NCBI RefSeq assembly: GCF_026241195.1
Contig: NZ_JAPFQO010000015.1
Coordinates: 40,006-104,005 of the forward strand
DNA length: 64,000 bases
Direction of reading: 5' to 3'
Source: Pontibacter anaerobius
GTDB lineage: Bacteria > Bacteroidota > Bacteroidia > Cytophagales > Hymenobacteraceae
Part shown: positions 53,684 to 62,451 of the stretch, piece by piece
How positions within the stretch are numbered: the stretch's first letter is position 1
How the letters are laid out: each line of letters opens with the position of its first letter
The notes under the pieces: generated by a model
Told to the model about the DNA's origin: nothing
The model's database searches: none
What the model saw: only the letters and a program-made list of their open reading frames with translations
Made by a program: the position numbers and the translations under genes

Positions 53684-53730
53684 AAGTATAAAACCCCGCT
53701 CCTATACATTGGGAGCGGGGTTTTATACTT
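53684..53730. terminator. uvrA terminator with AAGTATA/TATACTT stem base
   Basis: Perfect 19 bp arms (53684-53702, 53712-53730) begin AAGTATAAAACCCCGC and end GCGGGGTTTTATACTT. It reaches into the stop codon of the convergent DUF4142 gene and so acts on both strands. Confidence 0.93.
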
Positions 53731-54301
53731 ATAGCTCGTCCAGGGAATCCTGCAGCCTCTCCAGTACCTGCTGGTGTTGCTTCAGGAGCGGCACCTGCTT
53801 GCTGGCGTACTGCTTCAGTTCCATTACCTGCCCGTTCTTAGCCATATCGCTGTAGCGGTCTACCATGTTTTTGTTCTGATCCGCTATACTTTTCAGGTAA
53901 GCCAGGTCAAAGGTAATGCCTGATTTATCGGTTATCTCCTGGTAAACCTCGTGGTGAGATTCCCCTAAGGTAGATGGCAACACAAAGTTACTTTGCTCCG
54001 CCACATCACGCAGGTCGTTCAGGATGTTCTGGTGTGCCGTAACCATCTCCTGCGCCAGCCCCTTCACCTCCGGGCTAACAGCCTTGCCTTCGGCCGCCTC
54101 GCCTAACTGCACCTGCAGCATACTTGCGCTTGCCGCTTCGGCAGCAAACAAGGCGTCATTCTCCATATCTTCCTTCACTCCGGCAGCCTTAAACTGCTCC
54201 ACACTTTGTTCGGCAGCTTGGCTAATGCTGTCGTCGGGGCCACAGGCGGTAACAAAAACCAATGCAATTAGGGCAAAAACGTTCCGTATACTCTTTCTCA
54301 T
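53729..54301 (-). CDS. DUF4142 lipoprotein, copy 2
   Basis: The 190-residue protein has a lipobox FVTAC (Cys20) and the ferritin-like four-helix DUF4142 pattern (ALFAAEAASASMLQVQLGEAA, EMVTAHQNILNDLRDVAEQ, FDLAYLKSIADQNKNMVDRY). The family occurs in the bacterial periplasm; its role is unknown. It follows copy 1 with a 79 bp gap, so the two are probably cotranscribed. Confidence 0.92.
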   Translation of the reverse strand: MRKSIRNVFALIALVFVTACGPDDSISQAAEQSVEQFKAAGVKEDMENDALFAAEAASASMLQVQLGEAAEGKAVSPEVKGLAQEMVTAHQNILNDLRDVAEQSNFVLPSTLGESHHEVYQEITDKSGITFDLAYLKSIADQNKNMVDRYSDMAKNGQVMELKQYASKQVPLLKQHQQVLERLQDSLDEL

Positions 54302-54380
54302 AGATTTTCAGTTTAATATGTAAAGCACCTGCAAGATAAGACTTACAGATACTTTATGAAAACCAGCTGTACCGCTGTGT

Positions 54381-54962
54381 TTATTGCTTTGCCTGCAGGG
54401 TGCTGTCTATCTGCTCAGCTTGCTGCAAGTGTTCGCGCAGGGCGGTCAGGGTTTTAGAAGCGAAAGCTTTCACTTCGGCATCCTCCAGGTTGTTCGAGGC
54501 ATCCTCAAAAGCCTTTACATCTTCCTCGTGGTCGCTTACCATCAATTCCATGTACGCTTGGTCAAACTCAGCGCCTGTTTTATCCTGCAGCTCCTTTACA
54601 TTGTCCATGTGGTCCTGGCCCATGCTGTCGGGCAAGGTAATGTTCTTTTGCTGCGCCAGCGCCTTCAGCTCCTCATTCACTTTGCTATGGTCTGTCACCA
54701 TTCTGGAGCCAAAATCTTTTACCTGCTGGTTCTGCGCTTTTTCCTGAGCCATTTTACCTAGTTCCACCTCCATCATGCCGCCGCTGGCCGCCTTGGTCAT
54801 AAAGTCAGACAGTTCCTGGGCCTGGTCTTCCATTTCAGTATCCTCGGCCATCGCCTCGTTTGTTTCCTGGGCCTCCTCTACTGCGCCCTCCTGTTGGTTA
54901 CAAGCCACTACGCCAAATAAAAAGGCACCGGATATCAGTCCTGTTGAAACAATTTTTTTCAT
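54381..54962 (-). CDS. DUF4142 lipoprotein, copy 1
   Basis: The true start is the ATG at 54962: MKKIVSTGLISGAFLFGVVAC gives a lipobox with Cys21. The frame runs on upstream to 55670, but that part lies opposite the + gene at 55194 and has no protein character. The acidic linker (ETNEAMAEDTEMEDQ) is followed by the DUF4142 helical domain (MTKAASGGMMEVELGKMAQ, RMVTDHSKVNEELKALAQQ, FDQAYMELMVSDHEEDVKAF). First of the tandem pair. Confidence 0.92.
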   Translation of the reverse strand: MKKIVSTGLISGAFLFGVVACNQQEGAVEEAQETNEAMAEDTEMEDQAQELSDFMTKAASGGMMEVELGKMAQEKAQNQQVKDFGSRMVTDHSKVNEELKALAQQKNITLPDSMGQDHMDNVKELQDKTGAEFDQAYMELMVSDHEEDVKAFEDASNNLEDAEVKAFASKTLTALREHLQQAEQIDSTLQAKQ

Positions 54963-55193
54963 AGTTATAGTGTGTAGAGTTACGTGTTGACCTTTTACCA
55001 GAAATTGTATACGCCTTACAAGAAACGGAGTTATTAAAAGCCTTAACAACTGGTTAGAAGCATATTTAAAAGCATACTTGCGCGCATACAAAATTAATCT
55101 TTTAAAGATGAAACATAAATATACTACTATATGTAAATCATTGCAGATACTCCTCTTACCCACTTTGTTAAGCTCAACCAAAATAAGCATGCC

Positions 55194-55877
55194 ATGAGAA
55201 AAAGCAAGTATGTTTTCGGAATTACCTGGCTGGTGCTGCTGCTGGCGCTGCCATTTACCCAAGCCTTTGCACAGGACGCCAGCGACACTACGTACACCAC
55301 AGATATTGCCCAGCAACGCATTATAAAGCTGCACCCGCTGCAGATCGGCGAGGTATACTTTTCTTACGAGAAGATGCGCACCGAGCGGATATCCAATGAG
55401 TTTGGCATTAGCTATGTGTACCGCGGGTACTTTAAGAGCGATGATTTTTTGCCTGACGATGTGAAGGCAGGCGGGGTGCATATGCGTATGAGCCAGCGTT
55501 ACTACACTTCTAAGAAGCATGATGGGGTGCCACTCGGTTTCTTCCATGGGCCGCTGTTCGGGTACCGTTTTATGGTGTTTGAGGAGGGCGTTTTTAATAC
55601 AGCTTTCGAGGACCCCGGCAGCAGCACGGTGGGACGCCTGTACCAGAACTCCCTGGAACTGAATTACCAACTGGGTAGCCAGTTTATGCTGGGTAAGGGG
55701 TTTACCATGGAAGTTTCAGCGGCCTTAGGCGCCCGCCTGAAAGTGGCAATGGCCAAAGGTGCCGACGACTTGCTGACGGAGAACATTATCGGGCATGCGC
55801 TGGTGGCCGAGCGGAACTCCGCCATCTTTATTGTGCCTTCGCCGCAGCTTAACATCTCTGCCGGGTACTCCTTTTAG
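55194..55877 (+). CDS. predicted outer-membrane beta-barrel protein
   Basis: The 227-residue protein has a signal peptide (MRKSKYVFGITWLVLLLALP...AFA|QD) and alternating aromatic strands (EVYFSYEKMRTERISNEFGI, GPLFGYRFMVFEE, LYQNSLELNYQLGSQFM), ending LNISAGYSF with a terminal Phe. That fits an 8- to 10-stranded outer-membrane barrel of the DUF3575-like class. Function unknown. It is transcribed divergently from the DUF4142 pair and has a terminator downstream. Confidence 0.75.
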   Translation: MRKSKYVFGITWLVLLLALPFTQAFAQDASDTTYTTDIAQQRIIKLHPLQIGEVYFSYEKMRTERISNEFGISYVYRGYFKSDDFLPDDVKAGGVHMRMSQRYYTSKKHDGVPLGFFHGPLFGYRFMVFEEGVFNTAFEDPGSSTVGRLYQNSLELNYQLGSQFMLGKGFTMEVSAALGARLKVAMAKGADDLLTENIIGHALVAERNSAIFIVPSPQLNISAGYSF

Positions 55878-55899
55878 GAGCTTACTATACTTTAATAAC

Positions 55900-55932
55900 A
55901 AAAGCGGCGTCCTGTGCAGGGCCGCCGCTTTT
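55900..55932. terminator. bidirectional terminator
   Basis: AAAAGCGGC pairs with GCCGCTTTT across an inner CCTG/CAGG stem. It lies between the outer-membrane protein gene (+) and the secreted protein gene (-), after a TATACTT copy. Confidence 0.85.
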
Positions 55933-55955
55933 ACGTGAACTATGGACTAAGGCAA

Positions 55956-56678
55956 CTACTCTATCTTACTGAGCACCGTGTACGACATCAGTTTGCCGTT
56001 GCGATAGGTCTCGGTGCGCACCATGCCTACTTCTGGCACATAATACTCTACTGTCTCCATGCGCATGCCCGGCATTTTCATGCCCATGGCCCGGTTCTCC
56101 ATTTCGGTGTTGTATCTTATTTTATAGCTTTCATAAGTACCAGCCGGCACTTTTATACTTTCCTTGCCCTCCACGGTGCGGTCTGTCACTTTCATCACCA
56201 TGGTCATCATATTTTGCCCGCTGCCTTTGTCTTTCATCTCCATGGTTATGGTGCCGTCTTCCAGCTTCTGCCCCGCCTGCAGGCCGGTTGGGTAAAGCAT
56301 TTTGTCGCCTTCCATGGTCATCTCCATATTCTGTTGTGCCCCCATTTGGTTTTGGTTCATCAGGGAGTTCATGTCCATCCAGATGCTTCCGTTTTCACAC
56401 CCTACCTTAAAGTCGCCCTCGGTGGCAAGCTTACCCTTATCGTCATACACCTGGCTGTGGATGGTGGCCTCCACCTTGTCGCCAGAGCGGTCTACGTTGG
56501 TCACGTTATAGGTCATGCGGCCGGTTTGTTTGTCTCTTTGGTTATAGCTCAGCAATTCATACTTTGCGTTTTCGCGCAGCAGCTGGTAATCGCTGCAAGC
56601 GGTTTGAGCCTTTGCAGGCAACACCAGCAACATCAGACAACACATCAGCAGTAGGCGTAGCATTCGGGGCATAATCAT
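55956..56678 (-). CDS. secreted beta-rich protein (TapB/DUF3108-like)
   Basis: The 240-residue protein has a signal peptide (MLRLLLMCCLMLLVLPAKAQ) and one disulphide-capable Cys pair (TACSDY, VGCENG). Repeated strands (KYELLSYNQRDKQTGRMTYN, ESIKVPAGTYESYKIRYNTE, YYVPEVGMVRTETY) follow the DUF3108/TapB pattern of outer-membrane-associated proteins. A Met-rich segment (NQMGAQQNMEMTMEGDKM) is unusual. Function unknown. Confidence 0.68.
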   Translation of the reverse strand: MIMPRMLRLLLMCCLMLLVLPAKAQTACSDYQLLRENAKYELLSYNQRDKQTGRMTYNVTNVDRSGDKVEATIHSQVYDDKGKLATEGDFKVGCENGSIWMDMNSLMNQNQMGAQQNMEMTMEGDKMLYPTGLQAGQKLEDGTITMEMKDKGSGQNMMTMVMKVTDRTVEGKESIKVPAGTYESYKIRYNTEMENRAMGMKMPGMRMETVEYYVPEVGMVRTETYRNGKLMSYTVLSKIE

Positions 56679-56773
56679 TACAGCTAAATTTAAAAATACA
56701 TAAAAATAATTAAATTAGTTATACGTGATGCCTGCCTGTAAGTCTGAAGAATGTTTAACAAAGTATAAATAAA

Positions 56774-56800
56774 AAGAGCCGGACGCGGTGCCCGGCTCTT
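56774..56800 (-). terminator. terminator of paaG-like gene
   Basis: AAGAGCCGG (56774-56782) pairs with CCGGCTCTT (56792-56800). On the minus strand it is followed by TTTATTTATACTT. AAGTATAA copies flank it. Confidence 0.85.
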
Positions 56801-56824
56801 GTACAAGTATAATTTCTGTTAGAC

Positions 56825-57607
56825 CTACGCCCCCTTAAACTGGGGTTTGCGCTTCTCGTTAAAGGCCGTCACGCCCTCTTTATAGTCTTCGGAGTTGCCG
56901 GCTATTTTCTGGCAATAGGCCTCGTAGTCCAGCATTTCATCTAAAGTAGAGTTGAAGGACTTATTCAGCATCTTCTTCATCAGGCCAATGGCTTTGGTTG
57001 GGCCAGTGGCATAACGAGCGGCCAGTTCGGCCACGGCGGCATCCAGTTCCTCCGGGGCCACCACCTTGTTCACCATGCCCAGCTGCAGCGCCTCCTCTGC
57101 CGATACTTTGCTCCCCAGCGTGCTCAGTTCAAAAGCCTTCAAGGAGCCCACCACGCGCGGCAGGAAGAACGACGAACCGGAATCCAGCACCAGGCCCACG
57201 TTTACGAATACCTCGATCATACTTGCCGCCGTGCTGGCCACTACCATATCGCAGGCCAGCGCCAGAGAACAGCCGGCACCGGCCGCCACACCGTTCAGTT
57301 TGCAGATGATGGGCTTAGGCAGGTTGCGCATGGCGCGTATGATGGGGTTATAGCGCTTCTCCAGCGATTCGGACAGGTCGCGCTTGCTGGCGCTGGCGAT
57401 GGCTTTCAGGTCCTGGCCGGAGCAGAAGGCCCTGCCGGCGCCGGTCAGCACCACCACCCGCACATTCTCATCGCGGCTTACCTGCTTCAGGGCATCCTGC
57501 AAGTCGTAACTCTGCTGGTCATTGAAGGCATTGAAAACATCGGGACGGTTCAGCGTAATGGTGGCCACGCCATCCTGCACTTCATATAAAAGGCACTCGT
57601 AGTTCAT
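56825..57607 (-). CDS. enoyl-CoA hydratase/isomerase family, PaaG-like
   Basis: The 260-residue crotonase-fold protein has the oxyanion segments GAGRAFCSGQDLKAI (about 55-70) and NGVAAGAGCSLALACD (about 104-119). The catalytic-region sequence GLVLDSGSSFFLPRVVG, with Asp in place of the hydratase Glu, matches PaaG, the ring-epoxide isomerase of phenylacetyl-CoA breakdown. No paaABCDE genes are adjacent, so the assignment rests on sequence. A fatty-acid enoyl-CoA isomerase is the alternative. Confidence 0.82.
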   Translation of the reverse strand: MNYECLLYEVQDGVATITLNRPDVFNAFNDQQSYDLQDALKQVSRDENVRVVVLTGAGRAFCSGQDLKAIASASKRDLSESLEKRYNPIIRAMRNLPKPIICKLNGVAAGAGCSLALACDMVVASTAASMIEVFVNVGLVLDSGSSFFLPRVVGSLKAFELSTLGSKVSAEEALQLGMVNKVVAPEELDAAVAELAARYATGPTKAIGLMKKMLNKSFNSTLDEMLDYEAYCQKIAGNSEDYKEGVTAFNEKRKPQFKGA

Positions 57608-57854
57608 GTGTTCTAAGGTTAGTTTTGATCAGTAAGTAAAGGTATTGATTATGGGGGTAAGAGTAAAGGGGCGCGCGGCATTGGCTGGTATTGTTGTTGT
57701 GTTAGAGGATTATACTTGTCGGTTTATACTCCCCCTTTCTGGCGCAAGTCATCAGACTTGTGTCTTTTTATAGTGTTGAGTTTGTAACGCAACTGGCTTA
57801 AAAAGCCATACATGTGCTTTGGCTATACTTTTATACTTGTCGATTTATACTTTA

Positions 57855-58260
57855 TCCCGCTGTTCCGGACATCCTTGTCCGGAACCTTTCTGCCGCGGAC
57901 TTCCTAGTCCGCATACTTATACTTGCCTCGTCTAGTCGCTGCTTTCTGCAACCTGAGCCAAGCTATCCTTGCTAGCTGCTGCTGATCCTCAGTCTTGCTT
58001 GCCTATCGTTTCATCTCCAGCCTTGGCTCCCTCCAGCCCGGGAGGGCTCGTCTTCTCGCATCGCGCTGGGAGCTTTTCCTTTGCTCCTGCGTCGCAATGC
58101 CTCGCTGCCGCTCGTCACCGGAAAAACTCCAAAGGCGCTCAACGGACAGACTGGGATCAGTTTTCGATAGCCATCGCTATACCACTTGAACCGGACTCCC
58201 TCTCCTGTTTTGGGGTAGGGGCCCTCGACAAAGAAGGGGGCAGGGGTGGATGGACCCGGT
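57855..58260 (-). repeat. dispersed ~400 bp structured repeat, copy C
   Basis: This is the closest partner of copy A, in opposite orientation. It has both terminal hairpins (TTCCGGACA..TGTCCGGAA and GCGGACT..AGTCCGC), then CGTTTCATCTCCAGCCTTGG, CTCCAGCCCGGGAGGGCTCG and the block ending GGGGTAGGGGCCCTCG. The frame open in copies A and C is broken in copy B, so it is treated as noncoding. The flanking part 57608-57854 holds five TATACTT copies and no gene. Confidence 0.85.
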
Positions 58261-58303
58261 ACTGCGACCAGACACTGGCGGGACCTTCGGACGCCGCGAG
58301 GTC

Positions 58304-58924
58304 TTAGTACAGCGCCACCGATGAGCCAAGGGCCAGTAGCAGGCCGCTTCCGAAGCCCGCGTATACCTGGGCGGGGGTATGGGCCTGCAGCGCCAGACGC
58401 GCCGACATTACTGCGCCCGCCACAAAAACAACAGCAATGATCGGGTAAATCAGCATGGCCTCTGGAGCTAGCTGATGCAGCACCAGCAGCAGCCCCAGGG
58501 TGCCGCCTAAGCCAATGCTATGCGCGCTAATCTTCCAGAACTGCGATATTGCGAAGGCCAGAAACACCGAGGCGGCAATAATGCCCATCACAAAGTAGAA
58601 CACGGCATCGTAGGCAGGCTCCCGGTAAAACAGGTAAGAGGTGGCGGCGTAACAAACAGCTGTGAACAGTAGCGGAAAACCACGCTGCTCCCGCCTGTCC
58701 ATCTCCATAGAATCGAGGTAGCCGAGGCGCACCATGGCAAAGGCCCCTGCGGCAGGCAGCACAAAGGTGGTGAAGAAGATCATGGCCAGCACCACCCAGC
58801 GCACATGCATAGGCAACGTTAGCGTGGATACGGGCATGTAGTAAAGTATAATGGCGAAAAGGTAGGTGGGCAGCAGCAGCGGGTGAAATACTACCGATAG
58901 GGCTTTCGCGAGCGAACGATTCAC
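58304..58924 (-). CDS. PAP2-like integral membrane protein
   Basis: The 206-residue protein has six hydrophobic helices. The PAP2 phosphatase motifs are only partly visible: MDRREQRGFP (about 76-85), ISAHSIG (about 133-139) and SARLALQAHTPAQVYAGF (about 173-190) with the His, but the usual PSGH and final Asp are missing. It therefore looks like a PAP2 relative of doubtful activity. It precedes repeat copy C and follows rpoN on the same strand with a 120 bp gap. Confidence 0.8.
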   Translation of the reverse strand: MNRSLAKALSVVFHPLLLPTYLFAIILYYMPVSTLTLPMHVRWVVLAMIFFTTFVLPAAGAFAMVRLGYLDSMEMDRREQRGFPLLFTAVCYAATSYLFYREPAYDAVFYFVMGIIAASVFLAFAISQFWKISAHSIGLGGTLGLLLVLHQLAPEAMLIYPIIAVVFVAGAVMSARLALQAHTPAQVYAGFGSGLLLALGSSVALY

Positions 58925-59044
58925 AGAGCAGTTAAAGAGTTAGAAAGTTATAGCGTTAGAGAATTAAAAAGTATTCAGTCGCAATCTGCACGCATCTTGC
59001 CCCAAAATAAACAATTCAACCCTCCAACAATTTAGCAATTAAAG

Positions 59045-60481
59045 CTACAGTTCTTTACGTAAGCGGGCCACTGGTATGTTCAGCTGCTCTCTGTACTTGG
59101 CCACGGTGCGGCGGGCAATGTTGTAGCCTTTCTCGTTCAGCAGTTTCTCAATCTTCTCGTCGGAGAGCGGCTTGCGCTTGTTCTCATTGTCGATGATCTC
59201 TTTGAGGATATGCTTCACCTCGCGGCTGCTGGCGTCCTCGCCGGAATCGGTGGCGATGCCTTCTGAGAAGAAATACTTAAGCGGGTAAATGCCGAACTCC
59301 GTCTGCACGGCCTTGCTGTTGGCCACGCGGCTCACGGTACTGATGTCCATGCCGATCTCCTCGGCAATATCCTTCAGGATCATCGGGCGCAACTCACTTT
59401 CATCGCCCTCCAAAAAGAAGTCGTGCTGGTACTTGATAATGGCCTCCATGGTGCGCAGCAGCGTGTTCTGGCGCTGGCGGATGGCATCTATAAACCACTT
59501 GGCCGCATCCAGCTTCTGCTTTACAAACGTCACCGTCTCCTTCAGTTTCTTGTCCTTCTTATCCGATTTGTCATAGGCGTCGAACATGTCGGCGTAGGAG
59601 CGGCTGATGCGCAGGTCCGGGGCGTTGCGCGAGTTAAGCGAAAGCTCCAGCTGGCCGTTGTTGTTGGTAAGTATAAAATCGGGGATGATGTACTGCACGC
59701 GTGTCAGGCTGGCACCGGCACCGCCCGGCTTCGGGTTCAGCCTTGTGATGGCATCAATGGCGCGCTTCAGCTCCTCCTCCGACACATTGAACTTGCTCTG
59801 TATCTTCTGGTAATGCTTTTTGGTGAATTCATCGAAGGCCTGCCGGATAATGCGCTCGGCAAGTATGGTGGTGGCATCCTGCTCGCGGCGCTCGAGCTGC
59901 AGCAAAAGGCACTCGGGCAGGTCGCGGGCGGCGATACCGGCCGGGTCGAAGGTCTGGATCAGGTGCAGCACCTGCTCTATCTCCTCCTCAGTGGTCTCGA
60001 TGTTCTGCGAGAAGGCCAGGTCGTTGGCAATGGAGCGCAGGTCACGGCGGATATAGCCGTCGTGGTCGATGCTGCCGATGAGCTGCATGCCTATGTTATA
60101 CTGCTTGTCGTCCAGGTCTAGGAAGCCCAGCTGGTCCAGCAGCGAGTCGGTGAGGGTAGAGGTCATGGCGATAGGCATTTCCTTATCCTCATCATCACCG
60201 CCACGGTCGCCCTGCATTTTATAGCCGCTCACCTCGTCATCATTTAGGTAGTCGTTCAGGTCGATGTCATCATCCTTACCATACTCCTCCTCATACTCAT
60301 CAGACTCGCTATACTCTTCGGCGGGCTCCTCGCGGCCTTCTTCCAGGGCGGGGTTTATCTCCAGCTCTTCTTTTATGCGCATCTCCAACTCAGCAGTAGG
60401 TATCTGCAGCAGCTTGATAAATTGTATCTGCTGCGGCGATAGCTTCTGGGATAAAAGTTGTCTTAAATCGAGTCGCTGCAT
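59045..60481 (-). CDS. rpoN: RNA polymerase sigma-54 factor
   Basis: The 478-residue protein has the Gln/Leu-rich region I (LSQKLSPQQIQFIKLLQIP), an acidic region II (EEPAEEYSESDEYEEEYGKDDD), the core-binding domain, a helix-turn-helix (DISTVSRVANSKAVQTEFG) and the RpoN box ARRTVAKYREQL near the C-terminus. It directs transcription at -24/-12 promoters with AAA+ activators. It is transcribed away from asnS. No activator gene lies nearby. Confidence 0.97.
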   Translation of the reverse strand: MQRLDLRQLLSQKLSPQQIQFIKLLQIPTAELEMRIKEELEINPALEEGREEPAEEYSESDEYEEEYGKDDDIDLNDYLNDDEVSGYKMQGDRGGDDEDKEMPIAMTSTLTDSLLDQLGFLDLDDKQYNIGMQLIGSIDHDGYIRRDLRSIANDLAFSQNIETTEEEIEQVLHLIQTFDPAGIAARDLPECLLLQLERREQDATTILAERIIRQAFDEFTKKHYQKIQSKFNVSEEELKRAIDAITRLNPKPGGAGASLTRVQYIIPDFILTNNNGQLELSLNSRNAPDLRISRSYADMFDAYDKSDKKDKKLKETVTFVKQKLDAAKWFIDAIRQRQNTLLRTMEAIIKYQHDFFLEGDESELRPMILKDIAEEIGMDISTVSRVANSKAVQTEFGIYPLKYFFSEGIATDSGEDASSREVKHILKEIIDNENKRKPLSDEKIEKLLNEKGYNIARRTVAKYREQLNIPVARLRKEL

Positions 60482-60830
60482 AGTTTTCAGAGAAAAATCA
60501 GTGCCTTTCTGTGCACTTCCAAATTTAGGATAATTTTACTCGCATTTACAAAAAAGGTTAAAATATCGTTACTTTGAGGGATTTTCGAAAAATCGCAAGT
60601 AGCAGGGCCTAAGCGCAATGCTTTTACAAGTATGGCAGCACTTTTCGCCAGGCCAAAGTACAAAGCCGTGGCTGCCGCCATACTTGCAGAGAACGCCACT
60701 TTGCTGCTTTAAAGTATAGCCGGCGGGCCGCAGCCAGAAGTATAAGGGTAGCAGACTGCCGCATCATTTTTAATTTATATTTTTAGAGGATAAACTGTAC
60801 CTTCAGGGTAAGGTAACAACAACCATACAC
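60482..60830. other. gene-free divergent region between rpoN and asnS
   Basis: No convincing gene is present. A 44-codon frame ending at 60713 looks mildly protein-like (MAALFARPKYKAVAAAILA) but has no conserved partner visible and no good upstream start. The region has a TTACTTTG box near 60570 and two AAGTATA copies. Confidence 0.4.
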
Positions 60831-62270
60831 ATGCAACGCACAAAAGTTAAAGATCTGCTAAAGGGGGCCGAGGTAGGCAAAGAGGTATTGCTGAAAGGCT
60901 GGGTGCGCACGAAGCGCGGGAATAAGTATGTGAGCTTTATCGCCGTGAACGACGGCTCCACGATAAATAATTTACAGGTAGTAGCCGACGCTGAGAAGTT
61001 TAGCGAGGAAGCCCTGAAAGATGTGACCACGGGTGCTGCCATTGCCGTAACCGGCGAGTTGGTTGCCTCGCAGGGCAAGGGACAGGCTTTCGAAATTCAG
61101 GCTACAAGTATAGAGGTGCTGGGCAAGGCCGACCCGGAGACGTACCCGCTGCAGAAGAAGGCGCACTCGCTGGAGTTTTTGCGTGAGATCGCGCACCTGC
61201 GTTTCCGTACCAACACGTTCGGCGCCGTGTTCCGCGTGCGCAACTCCCTGGCATTTGCCGTGCACAGGTTCTTCAACGAGAAGGGCTTCGTGTACATGCA
61301 CACGCCGATCATTACCGCATCGGATGCGGAGGGTGCCGGTGAGATGTTCCGCGTAACCACTTTGGACCCGATCAACCCGCCGCTTGCTGAGAACGGGCAG
61401 GTAAACTATGAGGAGGATTTCTTCGGCAAAGCCACCAACCTGACGGTATCGGGGCAGCTGGAGGGCGAACTGGCGGCCATGGCCTTCAGCGATATTTATA
61501 CTTTCGGACCAACTTTCCGTGCTGAGAACTCCAACACCACGCGCCACCTGGCCGAGTTCTGGATGATTGAGCCGGAAATGGCTTTCTACGACCTGAAAAT
61601 GAACGCCGACCTGGCCGAGGAATTTATCAAGTACATCATCCGCTACGCGCTGGAGCATAACCGCGAGGACATTGAGTTCCTGGGCCAGCGTTTGGTAGAG
61701 GAAGACAAGAGCAAGCCGCAGAACGAGCGCCAGGAGATGACGCTGCTGGAGAAGCTGGAGTTTGTGGTGAATAACGATTTTGAGCGTGTTACCTACACCG
61801 AAGCCATCGACATTCTGCTGAACTCAAACCACTACAAGAAGAAGAAATTCCAGTACGAGGTGAGCTGGGGCATTGACCTGCAGAGCGAGCATGAGCGCTA
61901 CCTGGTGGAGAAGCACTTCAAGAAGCCGGTGATCGTAACCGATTACCCGAAAGACATCAAGGCCTTCTACATGCGCCTGAACGACGATGGCAAAACCGTG
62001 GCCGCCATGGACATACTTGCCCCGGGCATCGGCGAGATCGTGGGAGGTTCGCAGCGTGAGGAGCGTATCGACATACTTGTTGAGCGCATGAAAGGCGTTG
62101 GCATACACGAAGAGGACCTGTGGTGGTACCTGGATACCCGCCGTTTCGGTGGCTGCCCGCATGCTGGCTTTGGCCTTGGCTTTGAGCGCATGGTACAGTT
62201 CGTTACCGGCATGGGCAACATCCGCGATGTGATTCCTTTCCCGAGAACGCCGCAGAACGCAGAGTTTTAA
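60831..62270 (+). CDS. asnS: asparaginyl-tRNA synthetase
   Basis: The 479-residue class II enzyme has an N-terminal OB-fold (about 1-120, [18 protein letters not shown]) and class II motifs: motif 2 [21 protein letters not shown] and motif 3 [15 protein letters not shown], plus the dimer helix ([19 protein letters not shown]). The Asn-specific C-terminus [12 protein letters not shown] is present. The length is normal. It is monocistronic, with a strong terminator. Confidence 0.97.
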   Translation: MQRTKVKDLLKGAEVGKEVLLKGWVRTKRGNKYVSFIAVNDGSTINNLQVVADAEKFSEEALKDVTTGAAIAVTGELVASQGKGQAFEIQATSIEVLGKADPETYPLQKKAHSLEFLREIAHLRFRTNTFGAVFRVRNSLAFAVHRFFNEKGFVYMHTPIITASDAEGAGEMFRVTTLDPINPPLAENGQVNYEEDFFGKATNLTVSGQLEGELAAMAFSDIYTFGPTFRAENSNTTRHLAEFWMIEPEMAFYDLKMNADLAEEFIKYIIRYALEHNREDIEFLGQRLVEEDKSKPQNERQEMTLLEKLEFVVNNDFERVTYTEAIDILLNSNHYKKKKFQYEVSWGIDLQSEHERYLVEKHFKKPVIVTDYPKDIKAFYMRLNDDGKTVAAMDILAPGIGEIVGGSQREERIDILVERMKGVGIHEEDLWWYLDTRRFGGCPHAGFGLGFERMVQFVTGMGNIRDVIPFPRTPQNAEF

Positions 62271-62289
62271 GCGCGTTTATACTTACAGC

Positions 62290-62320
62290 AAGCCCGGCCA
62301 TACTTTGGCCGGGCTTTTTT
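62290..62320 (+). terminator. rho-independent terminator of asnS
   Basis: AAGCCCGGCC (62290-62299) pairs with GGCCGGGCTT (62307-62316), followed by TTTT. The stem is preceded by TATACTT, and the loop reads ATACTTT. Confidence 0.92.
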
Positions 62321-62451
62321 GTTGGGCTGCAACAGCTTAAGCTTGCCTCTCTCCCACTGCGCATAATCCCTTCAAATGCTTATCTTAGCAGCACAAAGCA
62401 ATTTATAGCTGCCCCGGCGGCTTAAAGTATAAAGCACACCCGCACAACACC

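Noticed and set aside
54963..55670. Upstream extension of the DUF4142 frame to 429 codons
   Set aside because: The lipoprotein signal starts at 54962, and the extension lies opposite a gene with a signal peptide and barrel strands.
57969..58307. Open frames in repeat copies A and C (for example PSSPGGLVFPHRAGSF-like) as a repeated protein
   Set aside because: The same frame is broken by indels in copy B, has no start context or family features, and hairpins rather than codons are conserved.
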